This document shows positions 46,746 to 55,477 of a DNA stretch of 64,000 nt, piece by piece. Origin of the DNA: CALBRZ01 sp964511065 (lineage in GTDB: Bacteria; Planctomycetota; Planctomycetia; Pirellulales; S012-138); assembly GCA_964511065.1 (NCBI GenBank), contig CAZEEG010000008.1, forward strand, positions 1 to 64,000, in the 5' to 3' direction. Under the pieces are notes generated by a model that worked only from the letters and a program-made list of their open reading frames with translations, was not told the DNA's origin and did not search any database. The position numbers and the translations under genes were made by a program. Position 1 is the first letter of the stretch. Each line of letters begins with the position of its first letter.

Positions 46746-47366
46746 ATGCAATCGGTATTTCTGGTATGCGCGATCGCCGGCAGCGCCATTTTGGTGATTC
46801 AGTTTCTGATGACGCTCATCGGGTTCGATGGCGACGAATCAGGTTTGGACTCCATGGCCGGTGGCGAGGCCTCGCTGGGCGACACATCGCTGGGGGACGA
46901 CGTGGCCAGCGGCCACGATGGCCTGGATCACGATCCCAACAGCCTGTTCAAGAAGATCACATTCCGTTCAGTTGTTGCCGCGACCGCGTTCTTCGGCATT
47001 GCCGGTATGGCGGCTTCGAGTGCTGGCTTGAGCCCGTTCCCCACGATGGCGATTGCCGTCGCTGCCGGCGGCGGGGCGTTGTACGCCGTGGGCTGGTTAT
47101 TCCATTCGCTACGCCACTTGTCCGAGGAGGGCAATTTGCAAATTTCGCAGGCGGTGGGCCGGCCCGGCACCGTCTACATTCCCATCCCGGGCGAAAAATC
47201 CGGAGCGGGGAAAATCCAGCTTAACCTGCAAAACCGGATCGTAGAGTTGCGGGCCGTCACTTCCGAGAAAGACAGGCTTCCGACCGGCGCCAGCGTGGTC
47301 GTGGTGGAAGTTGTCAGTTCCAACACCGTCGCCGTTGAATTGGCTCGCGAGGCAGCCAAGACCTAG
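46746..47366 (+). CDS. NfeD/YuaF-like membrane protein
   Basis: A 206-residue protein starting at ATG 46746 behind GGGGGAGAG. Hydrophobic segments near residues 3-22, 75-96 and 99-119 give a three-helix membrane part, with a Gly/Asp-rich loop between the first two. The C-terminal domain (about 130-206: GRPGTVYIPIPG, GKIQLNLQNRIVELRAVT, GASVVVVEVVSSNTVAVE) is an OB-fold as in NfeD and B. subtilis YuaF. Such proteins are paired with flotillins, and a flotillin gene follows after 255 bases. Confidence 0.85.
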   Translation: MQSVFLVCAIAGSAILVIQFLMTLIGFDGDESGLDSMAGGEASLGDTSLGDDVASGHDGLDHDPNSLFKKITFRSVVAATAFFGIAGMAASSAGLSPFPTMAIAVAAGGGALYAVGWLFHSLRHLSEEGNLQISQAVGRPGTVYIPIPGEKSGAGKIQLNLQNRIVELRAVTSEKDRLPTGASVVVVEVVSSNTVAVELAREAAKT

Positions 47367-47621
47367 GGTTTGATGGCCCTCCCGCGGGTTTGACGTCTTC
47401 CGCCCTCTGCCGCGTGGCGGCCACGGTCAGTCTGCCTGGTCAGCCAGGACCACCGCTCCCGCACATCAGCGGGTAGCGGCCTGAAAGCCGTACCGCGCCC
47501 CTGCCATGGACTGGGGGCCGGTCCCTACCGGGGCAGACGTCACCCATTTGGGTAGCGCGGCGACCGCAAGAACGCCGCAAGGCGATCCGTTATTTCCCCC
47601 CCTTAGCCGGAGTAAGCAGCA

Positions 47622-49262
47622 ATGGCAGCCTCAATCCTCTTGGCGCAAGTGGAACCTTGGATGGCATGGACCGTTGGCGGGCTCGTGCTTGGGTTCATCG
47701 TCGTAGCCGGCTTTGCGATGCTCATTGCTAACTGCGTTAAGCGCTGCCCCAGCAATCGCGTGCTGGTTATTTACGGAAAGACATTCACCCGGGGAAACGT
47801 CGCCAAGACCGTTCACGGCGGGGCGGCATTCGTGGTGCCGCTGATCCAGGGTTACGAGTACCTCAGCCTGGAACCGCTCCAGATCGAGATTCCGCTCCGC
47901 GGCGCGCTCTCGTCCGAAAATATCCGCGTTAACGTGCCCAGCGTGTTCACGGTCGCCGTGGGCGCTGAGCCGGAAGTCATGGCCAACGCCGCGATCCGTC
48001 TGCTGGGCCTGGGCGTGAACGATGTCCGCAAGTTGGCCGAGGAAATCATTTTCGGCCAGTTACGGCAAGTGATCGCTTCGATGGGGATCGAGGAAATCAA
48101 CCGCGATCGCGACACCTTCCTGGAACACATCCAGCAGTCACTTGAGCCCGAACTGAACAAGGTCGGCCTGGTGCTGATCAACGTGAACATTACGGACATC
48201 ACCGACGAGTCGGGCTATATCGACGCCATCGGCCAGAAGGCCGCGTCGCACGCCATCCAGAAGGCGCGTGCCGACGTGGCCGAGAACGAGCAGATGGGCG
48301 AAACCAAGGTCGCCGCCGCCGAGCGCGACAAGTCGATCCAAGTGGCTCTCGCCTACAAAGAGCAGGCAATTGGCACCCGATCAGCCGAGAAGGAGCAGGC
48401 GGTGCAAATCGCCCAGCTTCAAAGGGACCAGACCATCGGCGAGCAGAAGGCCGCTTTCGAGCGTGAAGCGGAAGTGAAAGCTGAGGAACGCGACAAGCGT
48501 ATCCGCGTGGCCGCGGCCGATGCCGAAGCCATCACCGGCGAAAACGAAGCCCAGGCCCGCATCGCGGCCTCGCAAGCCGAACTGGCCGTCAAACGGGCGG
48601 AAGCATATGAGTTGGGCGAAGGCCGGAAGCGCGAGGCGGAAGCCGCCGTGCTGGAGACGCAGAACCGCGCCCTGGCCAAGACCGCGTTGGCTCAAGCCGA
48701 GCGGATCGAAGCCGAGAAGCGGGCCGAACTGGAGGCCCCCGCCAAGGCCGAGAAAGCACGCATCATCGTCGCCGCCGAAGCCGAGGCGGAGCGCAAACGG
48801 ATCGACGCCCAGGCCGAAGCCGACGCCATCTTCGCCAAGCTTGAAGCGGAAGCACGCGGCCAATACGAAATCCTCGCCAAGAAGGGTGAAGGGTTGCGGG
48901 CCATTGTCCAGTCGTGCGGCAGCGCCAAGGAAGCGTTCCAACTGTTGTTGCTGGAGCACCTGGATACGCTCGCGGAAACCTCGGCCAAGGCCATCTCCAA
49001 CATCAAGTTCGACAAGGTGGTGGTTTGGGAGAACGGCACCGCCAACGGCCACAACAGCACCACCGGATTCCTCAACAACATGGCCCGTACCTTGCCCCCC
49101 ATGATGCAAGTCATGAAGGACATCGGCGGTGTGGAGTTCCCCGAATCACTGATCAAGTTCAGCGAAGAAGAGGAACCCGTCGCCTCGGCCGGCCACCGGG
49201 CAGCCCCGGAAGTGGTCCCCAACGGCGGCAGCACCGTTGAAAGCAACACCGTCGAGAATTGA
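47622..49262 (+). CDS. flotillin-like SPFH protein
   Basis: A 546-residue flotillin of the FloT/YqiK type. A hydrophobic N-terminal segment (WTVGGLVLGFIVVAGFAMLIANCV) anchors it, followed by an SPFH/band-7 domain (about 35-200: RVLVIYGK, VPLIQGYEYLSLEPLQIEI, VNVPSVFTVAVG). A long charged coiled region with many Glu-Ala pairs spans about 200-440. The end is more variable (SAKAISNIKFDKVVVWENG). Flotillins organise membrane microdomains as large oligomers. With the NfeD-like protein upstream it forms the usual pair. Start ATG has GGAGTAAGCAGCA in front. Confidence 0.94.
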   Translation: MAASILLAQVEPWMAWTVGGLVLGFIVVAGFAMLIANCVKRCPSNRVLVIYGKTFTRGNVAKTVHGGAAFVVPLIQGYEYLSLEPLQIEIPLRGALSSENIRVNVPSVFTVAVGAEPEVMANAAIRLLGLGVNDVRKLAEEIIFGQLRQVIASMGIEEINRDRDTFLEHIQQSLEPELNKVGLVLINVNITDITDESGYIDAIGQKAASHAIQKARADVAENEQMGETKVAAAERDKSIQVALAYKEQAIGTRSAEKEQAVQIAQLQRDQTIGEQKAAFEREAEVKAEERDKRIRVAAADAEAITGENEAQARIAASQAELAVKRAEAYELGEGRKREAEAAVLETQNRALAKTALAQAERIEAEKRAELEAPAKAEKARIIVAAEAEAERKRIDAQAEADAIFAKLEAEARGQYEILAKKGEGLRAIVQSCGSAKEAFQLLLLEHLDTLAETSAKAISNIKFDKVVVWENGTANGHNSTTGFLNNMARTLPPMMQVMKDIGGVEFPESLIKFSEEEEPVASAGHRAAPEVVPNGGSTVESNTVEN

Positions 49263-49583
49263 GGGGGTGCCACGCCAAGGGGGAATCGCCTGGGGTGAGC
49301 CGCGTAGACCAGGCGGTTTGGGGGGGCCGTGCCCACCTGCGTTGCCTTTATTAGTCCGGCCATTCCCGGCACGCGGATTGCAAACCATGGTGACTGCTTG
49401 CCATGATGGCGGGCGTGGCCCCCACTGTCTGCCGCAGTGCTGTCAGTCGTGGAGCGGGCGGCGGAATGGATGCCGGCGCGTTGATGGCAGCCACCAAGAG
49501 GGGGTAATCAGCTTCTTGCCGACGCATTTCGCCCACGATAGACTGACAGTCAGTTGATTCGCTACTCGATTGAGGACGAGAGT
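49263..49583. other. intergenic region upstream of the Pup-like gene
   Basis: 321 bases after the flotillin gene. The only element noted is the palindrome at 49542-49554. The flotillin gene has no evident terminator, so read-through into the next two genes is possible. Confidence 0.4.
49542..49554. promoter_or_regulatory. 13-bp palindrome upstream of the Pup-like gene
   Basis: ACTGAC-A-GTCAGT, a perfect inverted repeat 29 bases before the ATG of the small GGE protein. It could be an operator; no protein is known to bind it. Chance is possible at this size. Confidence 0.3.
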
Positions 49584-49748
49584 ATGACCACCCAACTGGC
49601 CCAGGACCAGCATTACGCGGCGCCCTCGCTGCCAGAATCCCCCTCGACTCCAACCCGCGAAGATGCCATTCGCAGCATCTTGGCCGACAGCCAGCGCGCC
49701 CCTCGCACCTTCTTGAACGAGGTGGTTGTCCCCTACGGTGGCGAATAG
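49584..49748 (+). CDS. 54-residue Pup-like protein ending in Gly-Gly-Glu
   Basis: Starts at ATG 49584 behind GAGGACGAG. The first 25 or so residues are polar and Pro/Ser/Thr-rich and look disordered; EDAIRSILADSQ may be helical; the end is TFLNEVVVPYGGE. Pup ends in a Gly-Gly-Gln or Gly-Gly-Glu tail whose last residue is joined to lysines, so this tail is the key clue. The protein has no lysine and no cysteine, so it could not be modified on itself. Its last four codons (GGT GGC GAA TAG, 49737-49748) overlap the GTG start of a PafA/Dop homologue, which makes a functional pair very likely. It is shorter than actinobacterial Pup (about 64 residues) and I do not recognise it as typical Pup or UBact. 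Conjugation has not been shown; this is inference from context and tail. Confidence 0.7.
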   Translation: MTTQLAQDQHYAAPSLPESPSTPTREDAIRSILADSQRAPRTFLNEVVVPYGGE

Positions 49749-51456
49749 CGTACACCCGCTTCGGCGGTTAGCAGGTCTCGAAACCGAATATGCGATCCGC
49801 ATTCCGTCATCCGCGGCTTCGCCCCGCTCGCATTACGAACTGTACGAGTGCCTGATCCCGGCACTCCGGATGCGAATCCCGCTAGCCGACGCGGCCCTGG
49901 ACAAGATGGGCCACTTCCTGGCCAACGGCGGGGCCGTGTGGTTCGAAATGGTCCGCCTGACCGGCGAATTTGGGCTGATCGAAGGTTCCACGCCCGAGTG
50001 CCGCGGCCCCCGCCAACTGCTCACCTACCAGCGGGCGCAGGATCGACTGTTCGCCGCATCGGCGGCCGATGCCAAGCCCCGCCCTTTTGCGCTGCTCAAG
50101 AATTGCCGGGATAGCGTCGGCAATTATTACGGGGCGCAGGAAAACTACGAGTTCCCCATCGCCTCGGGCGTGCGGTTGGCCATCTGGCGGGTGGGGCTGG
50201 TACTGCTGGCCCCCTTGATCCCGTTGACCTGGATCGGCCTGCTGGCCCGGGTGCTGCTGTATATCGTCATCCTGCTGATTTACATTGTCGTCAGCCATCT
50301 CGCGTTCTTGCTGCTGCTGCCGTTCATGCGCGACAGGATTCCGCTCCGGCGGTGGCTGTTCGACGGCCTGTTGACCGCGCAGGGCACACCCATCGAAAAC
50401 GGGATCGAAAGCGCGCTCAACATGCTGGCTCTGCTGGTCTGCTTCCCGTTGGCCAGCAGCATGTACCTGCTGCTGCGTTTCACGGCGTTTGTCGGAGTGC
50501 GCAAGCAACTGACCGCCTTTCTCGTCTCGCGGTCGATCTTTGCCGGGGCCGGCACGCTCGACGATAACGGCGAGTTCCACGTGGCCGAAAAAGCGCACGG
50601 GCTGAACTGCCTGACCGGCCTGGGCGGCTTCATCGACGATCGGCCCGTCTATACCTTCGGGCATTTCCTCAAGGCGGCCTTGAGCGAAGCCTGGAATCTG
50701 CATCGTCGTTACGTGCGTTTGTTTCGCCGGAGGCAGCGTCTGCAGATCGCCCTGGGCGACTCAAACATGGCGCAGACGGCCGAGTTCCTTCGCATCGGCA
50801 CTACGATGCTCGTGTTGGACATGCTGGAGGACGGCGCCCTGGCCGATGCGCCACGGTTGCGCCGCCCGCTGGCCGCCCTAAAGACATTTGCGGCCGATCC
50901 GGGCTTGCGGGAGCACGTCGAGATGCTTGATGGAACCCGCCGCACGGCCCTGGAAATTCAGCAATGGTACCTCGATGCCGCCAAAGCGTGGCTGGCCAGG
51001 CGACCATGGCACGAGGAGGCCAGCGAGATCGTCGAGCTTTGGGAACAAACGCTCGAAATGCTGGCCGGCAACCAGGAACCGTTGGTCGGCCGCATCGACT
51101 GGATCACCAAGCGATTCCTGATGGAGCAAGCCGGGAATGACGCATCGTTCGCAGTGAAGAAAAAGATCGACCTCAAGTACCACCAACTCGGCCCGGACGG
51201 ATACTACGCCCAGCTCGAGGCCTGCGGTGCCACTCCGGTCCTGGTCCCCGCTGAAGAAATCGACCGCGCCGCCCGCACGCCGCCGCCAGGATCACCTGCC
51301 TCCGCAAGGGGCCGTTTCATCCGGGAGTTTGCGGGCGAAGGCCTCGCGGTGAACTGGGATTTTGTGCTGCTGCGCCGCCGCTTCCGCACCCAGATCATCG
51401 ACCTGGACCACTACTTCCACCAGCAACCCCCGCAGGAAGAAGCGGCATCGAAGTAG
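49738..51456 (+). CDS. PafA/Dop (Pup ligase/depupylase) homologue with inserted membrane helices
   Basis: A 572-residue protein of the PafA/Dop family, carboxylate-amine ligases related to glutamine synthetase. Starting at GTG 49738 keeps RRLAGLETEYAIRI, the GxETEY-type first strand with Mg/ATP Glu. Other matches to PafA/Dop as I remember them are FLANGG, STPECRGPRQLLTYQRA, LLKNCRDSVGNYYGAQENYEF, SRSIFAGAGTL, IALGDSNMAQTAEFLRIGTT (GDSNM 340-344), DMLEDG, RIDWITKRFLM and KIDLKYHQLGPDGYYAQLEA. Between ENYEF and SRSIFAGAG, where PafA has a short link, lies an insertion of about 105 residues with hydrophobic blocks at about 145-197 and 227-254, probably three to four helices. The position of the PafA catalytic Asp (YLD) appears to be Glu70 (WFE). 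The TTG at 49726 is an alternative start. Ligase or deamidase/depupylase activity cannot be told apart by eye. No proteasome, ARC/Mpa or second PafA gene is in the window. Confidence 0.88.
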   Translation: MANSVHPLRRLAGLETEYAIRIPSSAASPRSHYELYECLIPALRMRIPLADAALDKMGHFLANGGAVWFEMVRLTGEFGLIEGSTPECRGPRQLLTYQRAQDRLFAASAADAKPRPFALLKNCRDSVGNYYGAQENYEFPIASGVRLAIWRVGLVLLAPLIPLTWIGLLARVLLYIVILLIYIVVSHLAFLLLLPFMRDRIPLRRWLFDGLLTAQGTPIENGIESALNMLALLVCFPLASSMYLLLRFTAFVGVRKQLTAFLVSRSIFAGAGTLDDNGEFHVAEKAHGLNCLTGLGGFIDDRPVYTFGHFLKAALSEAWNLHRRYVRLFRRRQRLQIALGDSNMAQTAEFLRIGTTMLVLDMLEDGALADAPRLRRPLAALKTFAADPGLREHVEMLDGTRRTALEIQQWYLDAAKAWLARRPWHEEASEIVELWEQTLEMLAGNQEPLVGRIDWITKRFLMEQAGNDASFAVKKKIDLKYHQLGPDGYYAQLEACGATPVLVPAEEIDRAARTPPPGSPASARGRFIREFAGEGLAVNWDFVLLRRRFRTQIIDLDHYFHQQPPQEEAASK

Positions 51457-51688
51457 TCGGCTCGTGTGCCGCAAAAGGGAAGCGGCCAAACACGCGGCAA
51501 CGCTCAGCCTTCAGGACTGGCGCCGGACGCTCTTTGCCGTTCTTCCAGGCGCGCGGTACGCATCGTGCAAAGCTCGTCGACATCGGCATCGTTGAAGCTC
51601 GAGGCGATCACAACGGGGCTACTTCTTGTTGGAGCCAATGACCACGGAACTGGCCGAGTGGTCCATGTCGTACCCCGGTATGGCTGGC

Positions 51689-53680
51689 CTACAGGCTACG
51701 CAGGAACGCCAGCAGGCGGCGCAGTTCCTCGTCGCTCAGCGGCTCCTCAAGCTGATGGCGGAATTTGATCAGCACATCTTCCAGTGATTTGGCTCGCCCG
51801 TCGTGAAACAGCGGCCCCCTTTGGCTCACCCCGCGCAGGGAAGGCGGGTTGTAAAGGCGATTGCCGAGCTTGTCGGCCAGCCCCACATCGTATGCCCCCT
51901 CGGATGTGTAATGCGGCGGCTGGTGACAGTTGACGCAGCCCCGCGCTTCGAAAATCTGCCTGCCAGCCGCCACGGCGGTTTCGTTCACTTCGTCGCGGGC
52001 GACCGATAGCGACGGCGGCGGTTCAATCGTTTTGAGATACGCGACCAACGCGGCAATGTCGTCATCGGGCAGCGGTTGCCCTTGCATGGTGCTTTGCACG
52101 GAGACGCGTACTTGGGCAGCGAGGTCGGTTTGCAGTCCGTTCCAGGCCCAGGGACCGGTTTGGCCGACGGCCCCCAGCGGCAAGATGCGCTTGGCGTCGC
52201 CAAAGGACTGGTCGCTCAGATTGTCGGTCAGGTGACCGGTGGTATGCCCATCGGTGTGGCAACTGTGGCAACTGAACCAGCCATCGAGGGCCAGCCGTGC
52301 GTCGTAAAACAAGCGTTCGCCCCGCTCCACTTCACTGGGCTGCGGCCGGCGTCCCGGCACCAGCACCCGCTCGACCTTGCCCTGGGCAAGATCAATCACG
52401 CTCAACGTATCGTCAAACGTATTGGCGACGACAGCCGAGGTGCCGTCGGCGGTGACGGCCGTGGCGGATGGCCGCTGGCCCACGTGGACGCGGCGCAAGG
52501 TGAAATCCGACTCGAAGCCGATGCCGACTTCGTTCACGCCGGCCAAAGCCACGATAGCGCGGCCATCGGTCGTAACGGCAACTTCGGCCGGGTCGCCGCC
52601 GGCCGACGTGTTATCGCCCGTTAAGTGCGAATGGCTGCCGGCCAGGATCGTCTTTTCGGGATCGAGGATGCTCGACAGCGGAATCCAGCGGAGCACGTTT
52701 GTCATCAGCACGCCCCAATGAACGTCGTTGTGACTGGTTTCCGCCAGGTCGTTCAGAATCTGGTGGGAGATCAGCACCCGGTTGCCATCGGCGGTCAGCG
52801 CCATGCCTCGGATGTTATGCGCGGGCAATTGCCGTACGGTTTCCAGCGTGGCGCGTGCCGTGTCGAAGATGCCCAGGCTGCCGCCGAAGGCATCGGCCAC
52901 AATCATCCGGCGGCCGTCTTCGACCAGCAGGAGCCTCCGCGGCGCATAGGGCAGGTCGATCACCTTGGTGAGTCGGAGTGGCTGCGTCTCGCACCCTGGC
53001 TGTACGTCGAGAACGGACAACCGGCGAGACCAGAGCGATGCCACGTAGGCCGTGCCGCGTGCCGGATCAACTGCCAGACCTACCGGCGTGTGCGGCACCT
53101 TCAGCCTTTGGGCAACGCGAAAGCCCGACTGCGTGCGCTCGATGAGCAAAACGGTATGCGCGGCCTCGTCGGCAGCCAGCAGCCAGCGGTCGCCGTCCCA
53201 GGCCACTAACTGGCTCAAGCGGCGTCCCACGGTCGATTCGTGATAAACGTGGCCGGACGTTCGATCGACTTCCATGATTGAACCAGCGGCCGCATGGGCC
53301 ACAACGATGCGGCGATCGCCATCAACCAGAACAATGGATATCGGATCGCGGCGCACGGCGGGTAGCGCATCGTCGGCGTCGCCTTTTGCCCCCGGTTGAA
53401 CCGCGCCTGGGCCGACACGCGGAATCGCCTGATTCGCCGCGGCGGCGCCACCATACTCGTAATCTTCGGCCGCCGCCGTACCGACCCCCAGTGCCATGAC
53501 CAGGGCGGTCACCACCCACGACAGCGGCCCATACCAGGCCGCAAGGCGCCGCCCCTTTGTCGTCCGATATTCGAAGGCGCCGCGGGTTTGCCGGCGGCAC
53601 ACGTGGGGATCGGGCAACGCAGCGTGCAGTGACGCGGATTGCGGCTGACACTTCCGAGGGGCAATTCGTCCGCGAGGCAT
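51689..53680 (-). CDS. exported beta-propeller / di-haem cytochrome c peroxidase-like protein
   Basis: A 663-residue exported protein. ATG 53680 follows GAGGAA; a long N-region of about 50 residues precedes the hydrophobic signal (WVVTALVMALGVGTAAAE). Residues about 85-450 form a YVTN/NHL-like propeller (VPHTPVGLAVDPARGTAYVAS, VHVGQRPSATAVTADGTSAVV). The C-terminal part has two haem c sites, CHSCH (471-475) and CVNCH (582-586), with the MauG/cytochrome c peroxidase layout (LFYDARLALDGWFSCHSCH, PPSLRGVSQRGPLFHDGRAKSL). It probably acts in periplasmic electron transfer or peroxide reduction; substrate unknown. Confidence 0.9.
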   Translation of the reverse strand: MPRGRIAPRKCQPQSASLHAALPDPHVCRRQTRGAFEYRTTKGRRLAAWYGPLSWVVTALVMALGVGTAAAEDYEYGGAAAANQAIPRVGPGAVQPGAKGDADDALPAVRRDPISIVLVDGDRRIVVAHAAAGSIMEVDRTSGHVYHESTVGRRLSQLVAWDGDRWLLAADEAAHTVLLIERTQSGFRVAQRLKVPHTPVGLAVDPARGTAYVASLWSRRLSVLDVQPGCETQPLRLTKVIDLPYAPRRLLLVEDGRRMIVADAFGGSLGIFDTARATLETVRQLPAHNIRGMALTADGNRVLISHQILNDLAETSHNDVHWGVLMTNVLRWIPLSSILDPEKTILAGSHSHLTGDNTSAGGDPAEVAVTTDGRAIVALAGVNEVGIGFESDFTLRRVHVGQRPSATAVTADGTSAVVANTFDDTLSVIDLAQGKVERVLVPGRRPQPSEVERGERLFYDARLALDGWFSCHSCHTDGHTTGHLTDNLSDQSFGDAKRILPLGAVGQTGPWAWNGLQTDLAAQVRVSVQSTMQGQPLPDDDIAALVAYLKTIEPPPSLSVARDEVNETAVAAGRQIFEARGCVNCHQPPHYTSEGAYDVGLADKLGNRLYNPPSLRGVSQRGPLFHDGRAKSLEDVLIKFRHQLEEPLSDEELRRLLAFLRSL

Positions 53681-54382
53681 GGTCGATTCCTCAGCGCGGC
53701 AGGTGGGCAACGCGGGCGGGGATTCATCCATCAATCTTGATGGCTACTACGACCAGAATAGAGAACCGGCCCCAGGCGGTCAATTTGAACTGCCCCGCCG
53801 CCGATCGCGGCAAGCAAGAATGCTTTGCGAAGCCGGCTATTTCCATCCATGATGCAGCTTGATCCGCCCCCTCAATGAGCTGCCCAGGTATCAATCATCT
53901 ATCAATCATCGCTGGGACTGGCCGCGACGATCAGCTTGCCGGTTCGGCCGCAGCGTTCGTTTGTCGGCCGCAGCGCATCTCTGACACGCCCCATTTCTGA
54001 CATGCGCCTTAGAAGGTCGCCATCATGAGCACGATCCGGCCGCTTCACGATTCTTCCGAGATCATACACTGAGGCGCCCATCCCTTTTGTCTTCAGCCAG
54101 GCGGCGAGCGCCCCCTGGGGACCATTGCCAACGAACCTCATGTCGCGATTAGCCGGCGTGGTTTCTTGCAACAGGTGGGCACCTGCGCCTCAGCGGTACT
54201 GGCGCTGTTGGCTGATTCCAAACTTTCTGCTGCGGAACCAGAACGGCCCCCGGCCTACGCTTTGCTGCGCTGCGAACTGATGAAACGGTAATCGCCAGTC
54301 CGCCGTGCCGGGGTGTGGACGTTAGCCGCTGCGAGCCGGATGCCGCACGTGCCTAGCCGACGGCGAACGTTGACGCCCGTGG
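53681..54382. other. long intergenic region with 11-bp tandem duplication
   Basis: 702 bases. TATCAATCATC is repeated head to tail at 53889-53899 and 53900-53910. A minus-strand frame at 53902-54141 (starting MRFVGNGPQG) could encode about 79 residues, but it has no recognised motif, no ribosome site and a basic random-looking composition, so it is not called. Nothing else seen. Confidence 0.4.
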
Positions 54383-55477
54383 TTATCGCAGGTCGCGCAT
54401 GAAGCGAAGGAACTGTGCATCCAAGTGCCGCAGGTTGTTGCCAAAGATCGCTGTAAAATCGGCCAGTCGGTCCTGCGACGGGTACGACTGGAAATCAGGC
54501 CGGGCGGCGACCTTGGCCAGGTATCGCGCGTACTCACGCGGCCGCGTCTCCGAGAGGAAGAACGTCAACGCCCAGGCTTCCGCGTAGGCATTTTGCACAG
54601 ATTGGCGAAAGGGCTGATCGCCTGCAATCAACTCCACCAGGGCATCTTCGCCACGGCCACGTTGCATGTATTGGCGGAAATCGGCCAACCGCTGCTGATT
54701 GATCCGTTCCGATTGCGGCCCGCCAGCGCGGCCGGTCCACACGCCGCGAGACTCAAACAGCATGCCGAGTCCCTCGGCCACCCAGCGAGGTGTGACACCG
54801 AAGCGATTGTGGATGCCGGTATTGAACGCCGTTTGATGAGTGGCTTCGTGGATGATGGTTTCGGCGTTTACGTGCCAGTTGGCGTCCTGGCCTCCCGCGG
54901 CATCGTACAGCAGCACCCGATTGGTCGCTGGCATGTAGAAGCCCAGCGTCGAGGTTGGCGTGCTTGGCGCGTACCGTTGCAAATATCGCAGGTACTCTTC
55001 ACGGCTGCCCAGCACCACGGCTACCAAGGGGAACTGCGGTTGTTTAAGCGCGAAGCCGCGCACGCTGAAGTAGCGCTGGAAGCCGCGGAACAGTTCGTCG
55101 AACCGGCTGGCCCATACCCGGCCTTGTCCTCGCGGATGGACCACCAGGTAAAGCCCGGCGGCCGTCACCTCGTACTCGGGTCCAAACTCCCGCTCCAGCG
55201 ATCGCCGCATGGACATCGCGGTATCGGGCTGGAACGTTCGGGTGGTGCGTTCTACCGACACTTCACGGGGATCGAACGTGAACAGAACGCCGTCGCCGCG
55301 CAGCAAAGCAGCGTAGTTATCGCTCCAGACGAGCGGGAGCCCTTCGACGATACCATCTCCTTTGCGCACCTTCACGACCGGCGATGCTGCCGTGGCGGCC
55401 GCGGTGCAGCAGGCGAAGGCCAAAGTGGCCACCAGAATCGCCGCTATAGGGCAATGGGGCCGCCGCACGTGCAACAT
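54383..55477 (-). CDS. exported DUF1570 protein with HExxH motif
   Basis: A 364-residue protein with a signal peptide (IAAILVATLAFACCTAAATA). The central part matches DUF1570, a family largely from planctomycetes: FPLVAVVLGSREEYLRYL, TSTLGFYMPATNRVLLYD, then ETIIHEATHQTAFNTGIHNR and PRWVAEGLGMLFE. HEATH (210-214) with Glu235 resembles a gluzincin active site, so it may be a metallopeptidase. The short N-terminal domain (KVRKGDGIVEGLPLVW) may be an SH3-like barrel. ATG 55477 is chosen over 55531. It lies downstream of the Tyr-rich lipoprotein gene but is separated from it by a strong hairpin. Confidence 0.87.
   Translation of the reverse strand: MLHVRRPHCPIAAILVATLAFACCTAAATAASPVVKVRKGDGIVEGLPLVWSDNYAALLRGDGVLFTFDPREVSVERTTRTFQPDTAMSMRRSLEREFGPEYEVTAAGLYLVVHPRGQGRVWASRFDELFRGFQRYFSVRGFALKQPQFPLVAVVLGSREEYLRYLQRYAPSTPTSTLGFYMPATNRVLLYDAAGGQDANWHVNAETIIHEATHQTAFNTGIHNRFGVTPRWVAEGLGMLFESRGVWTGRAGGPQSERINQQRLADFRQYMQRGRGEDALVELIAGDQPFRQSVQNAYAEAWALTFFLSETRPREYARYLAKVAARPDFQSYPSQDRLADFTAIFGNNLRHLDAQFLRFMRDLR

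Noticed and set aside
47852..49109. Minus-strand frames opposite the flotillin gene
   Set aside because: These are mirror products of the Glu/Ala-rich coiled region of flotillin.
49554..49583. Upstream TTG start for the Pup-like protein adding ten residues
   Set aside because: ATG 49584 has a good GAGGACGAG site; the longer form would begin inside the palindrome and lacks its own ribosome site.
53902..54171. Minus-strand frame of up to 89 residues between the peroxidase-like and DUF1570 genes
   Set aside because: Starts with TTG (ATG at 54141), has no ribosome site or recognisable motif, and its composition looks random; kept only as a remark in the intergenic entry.
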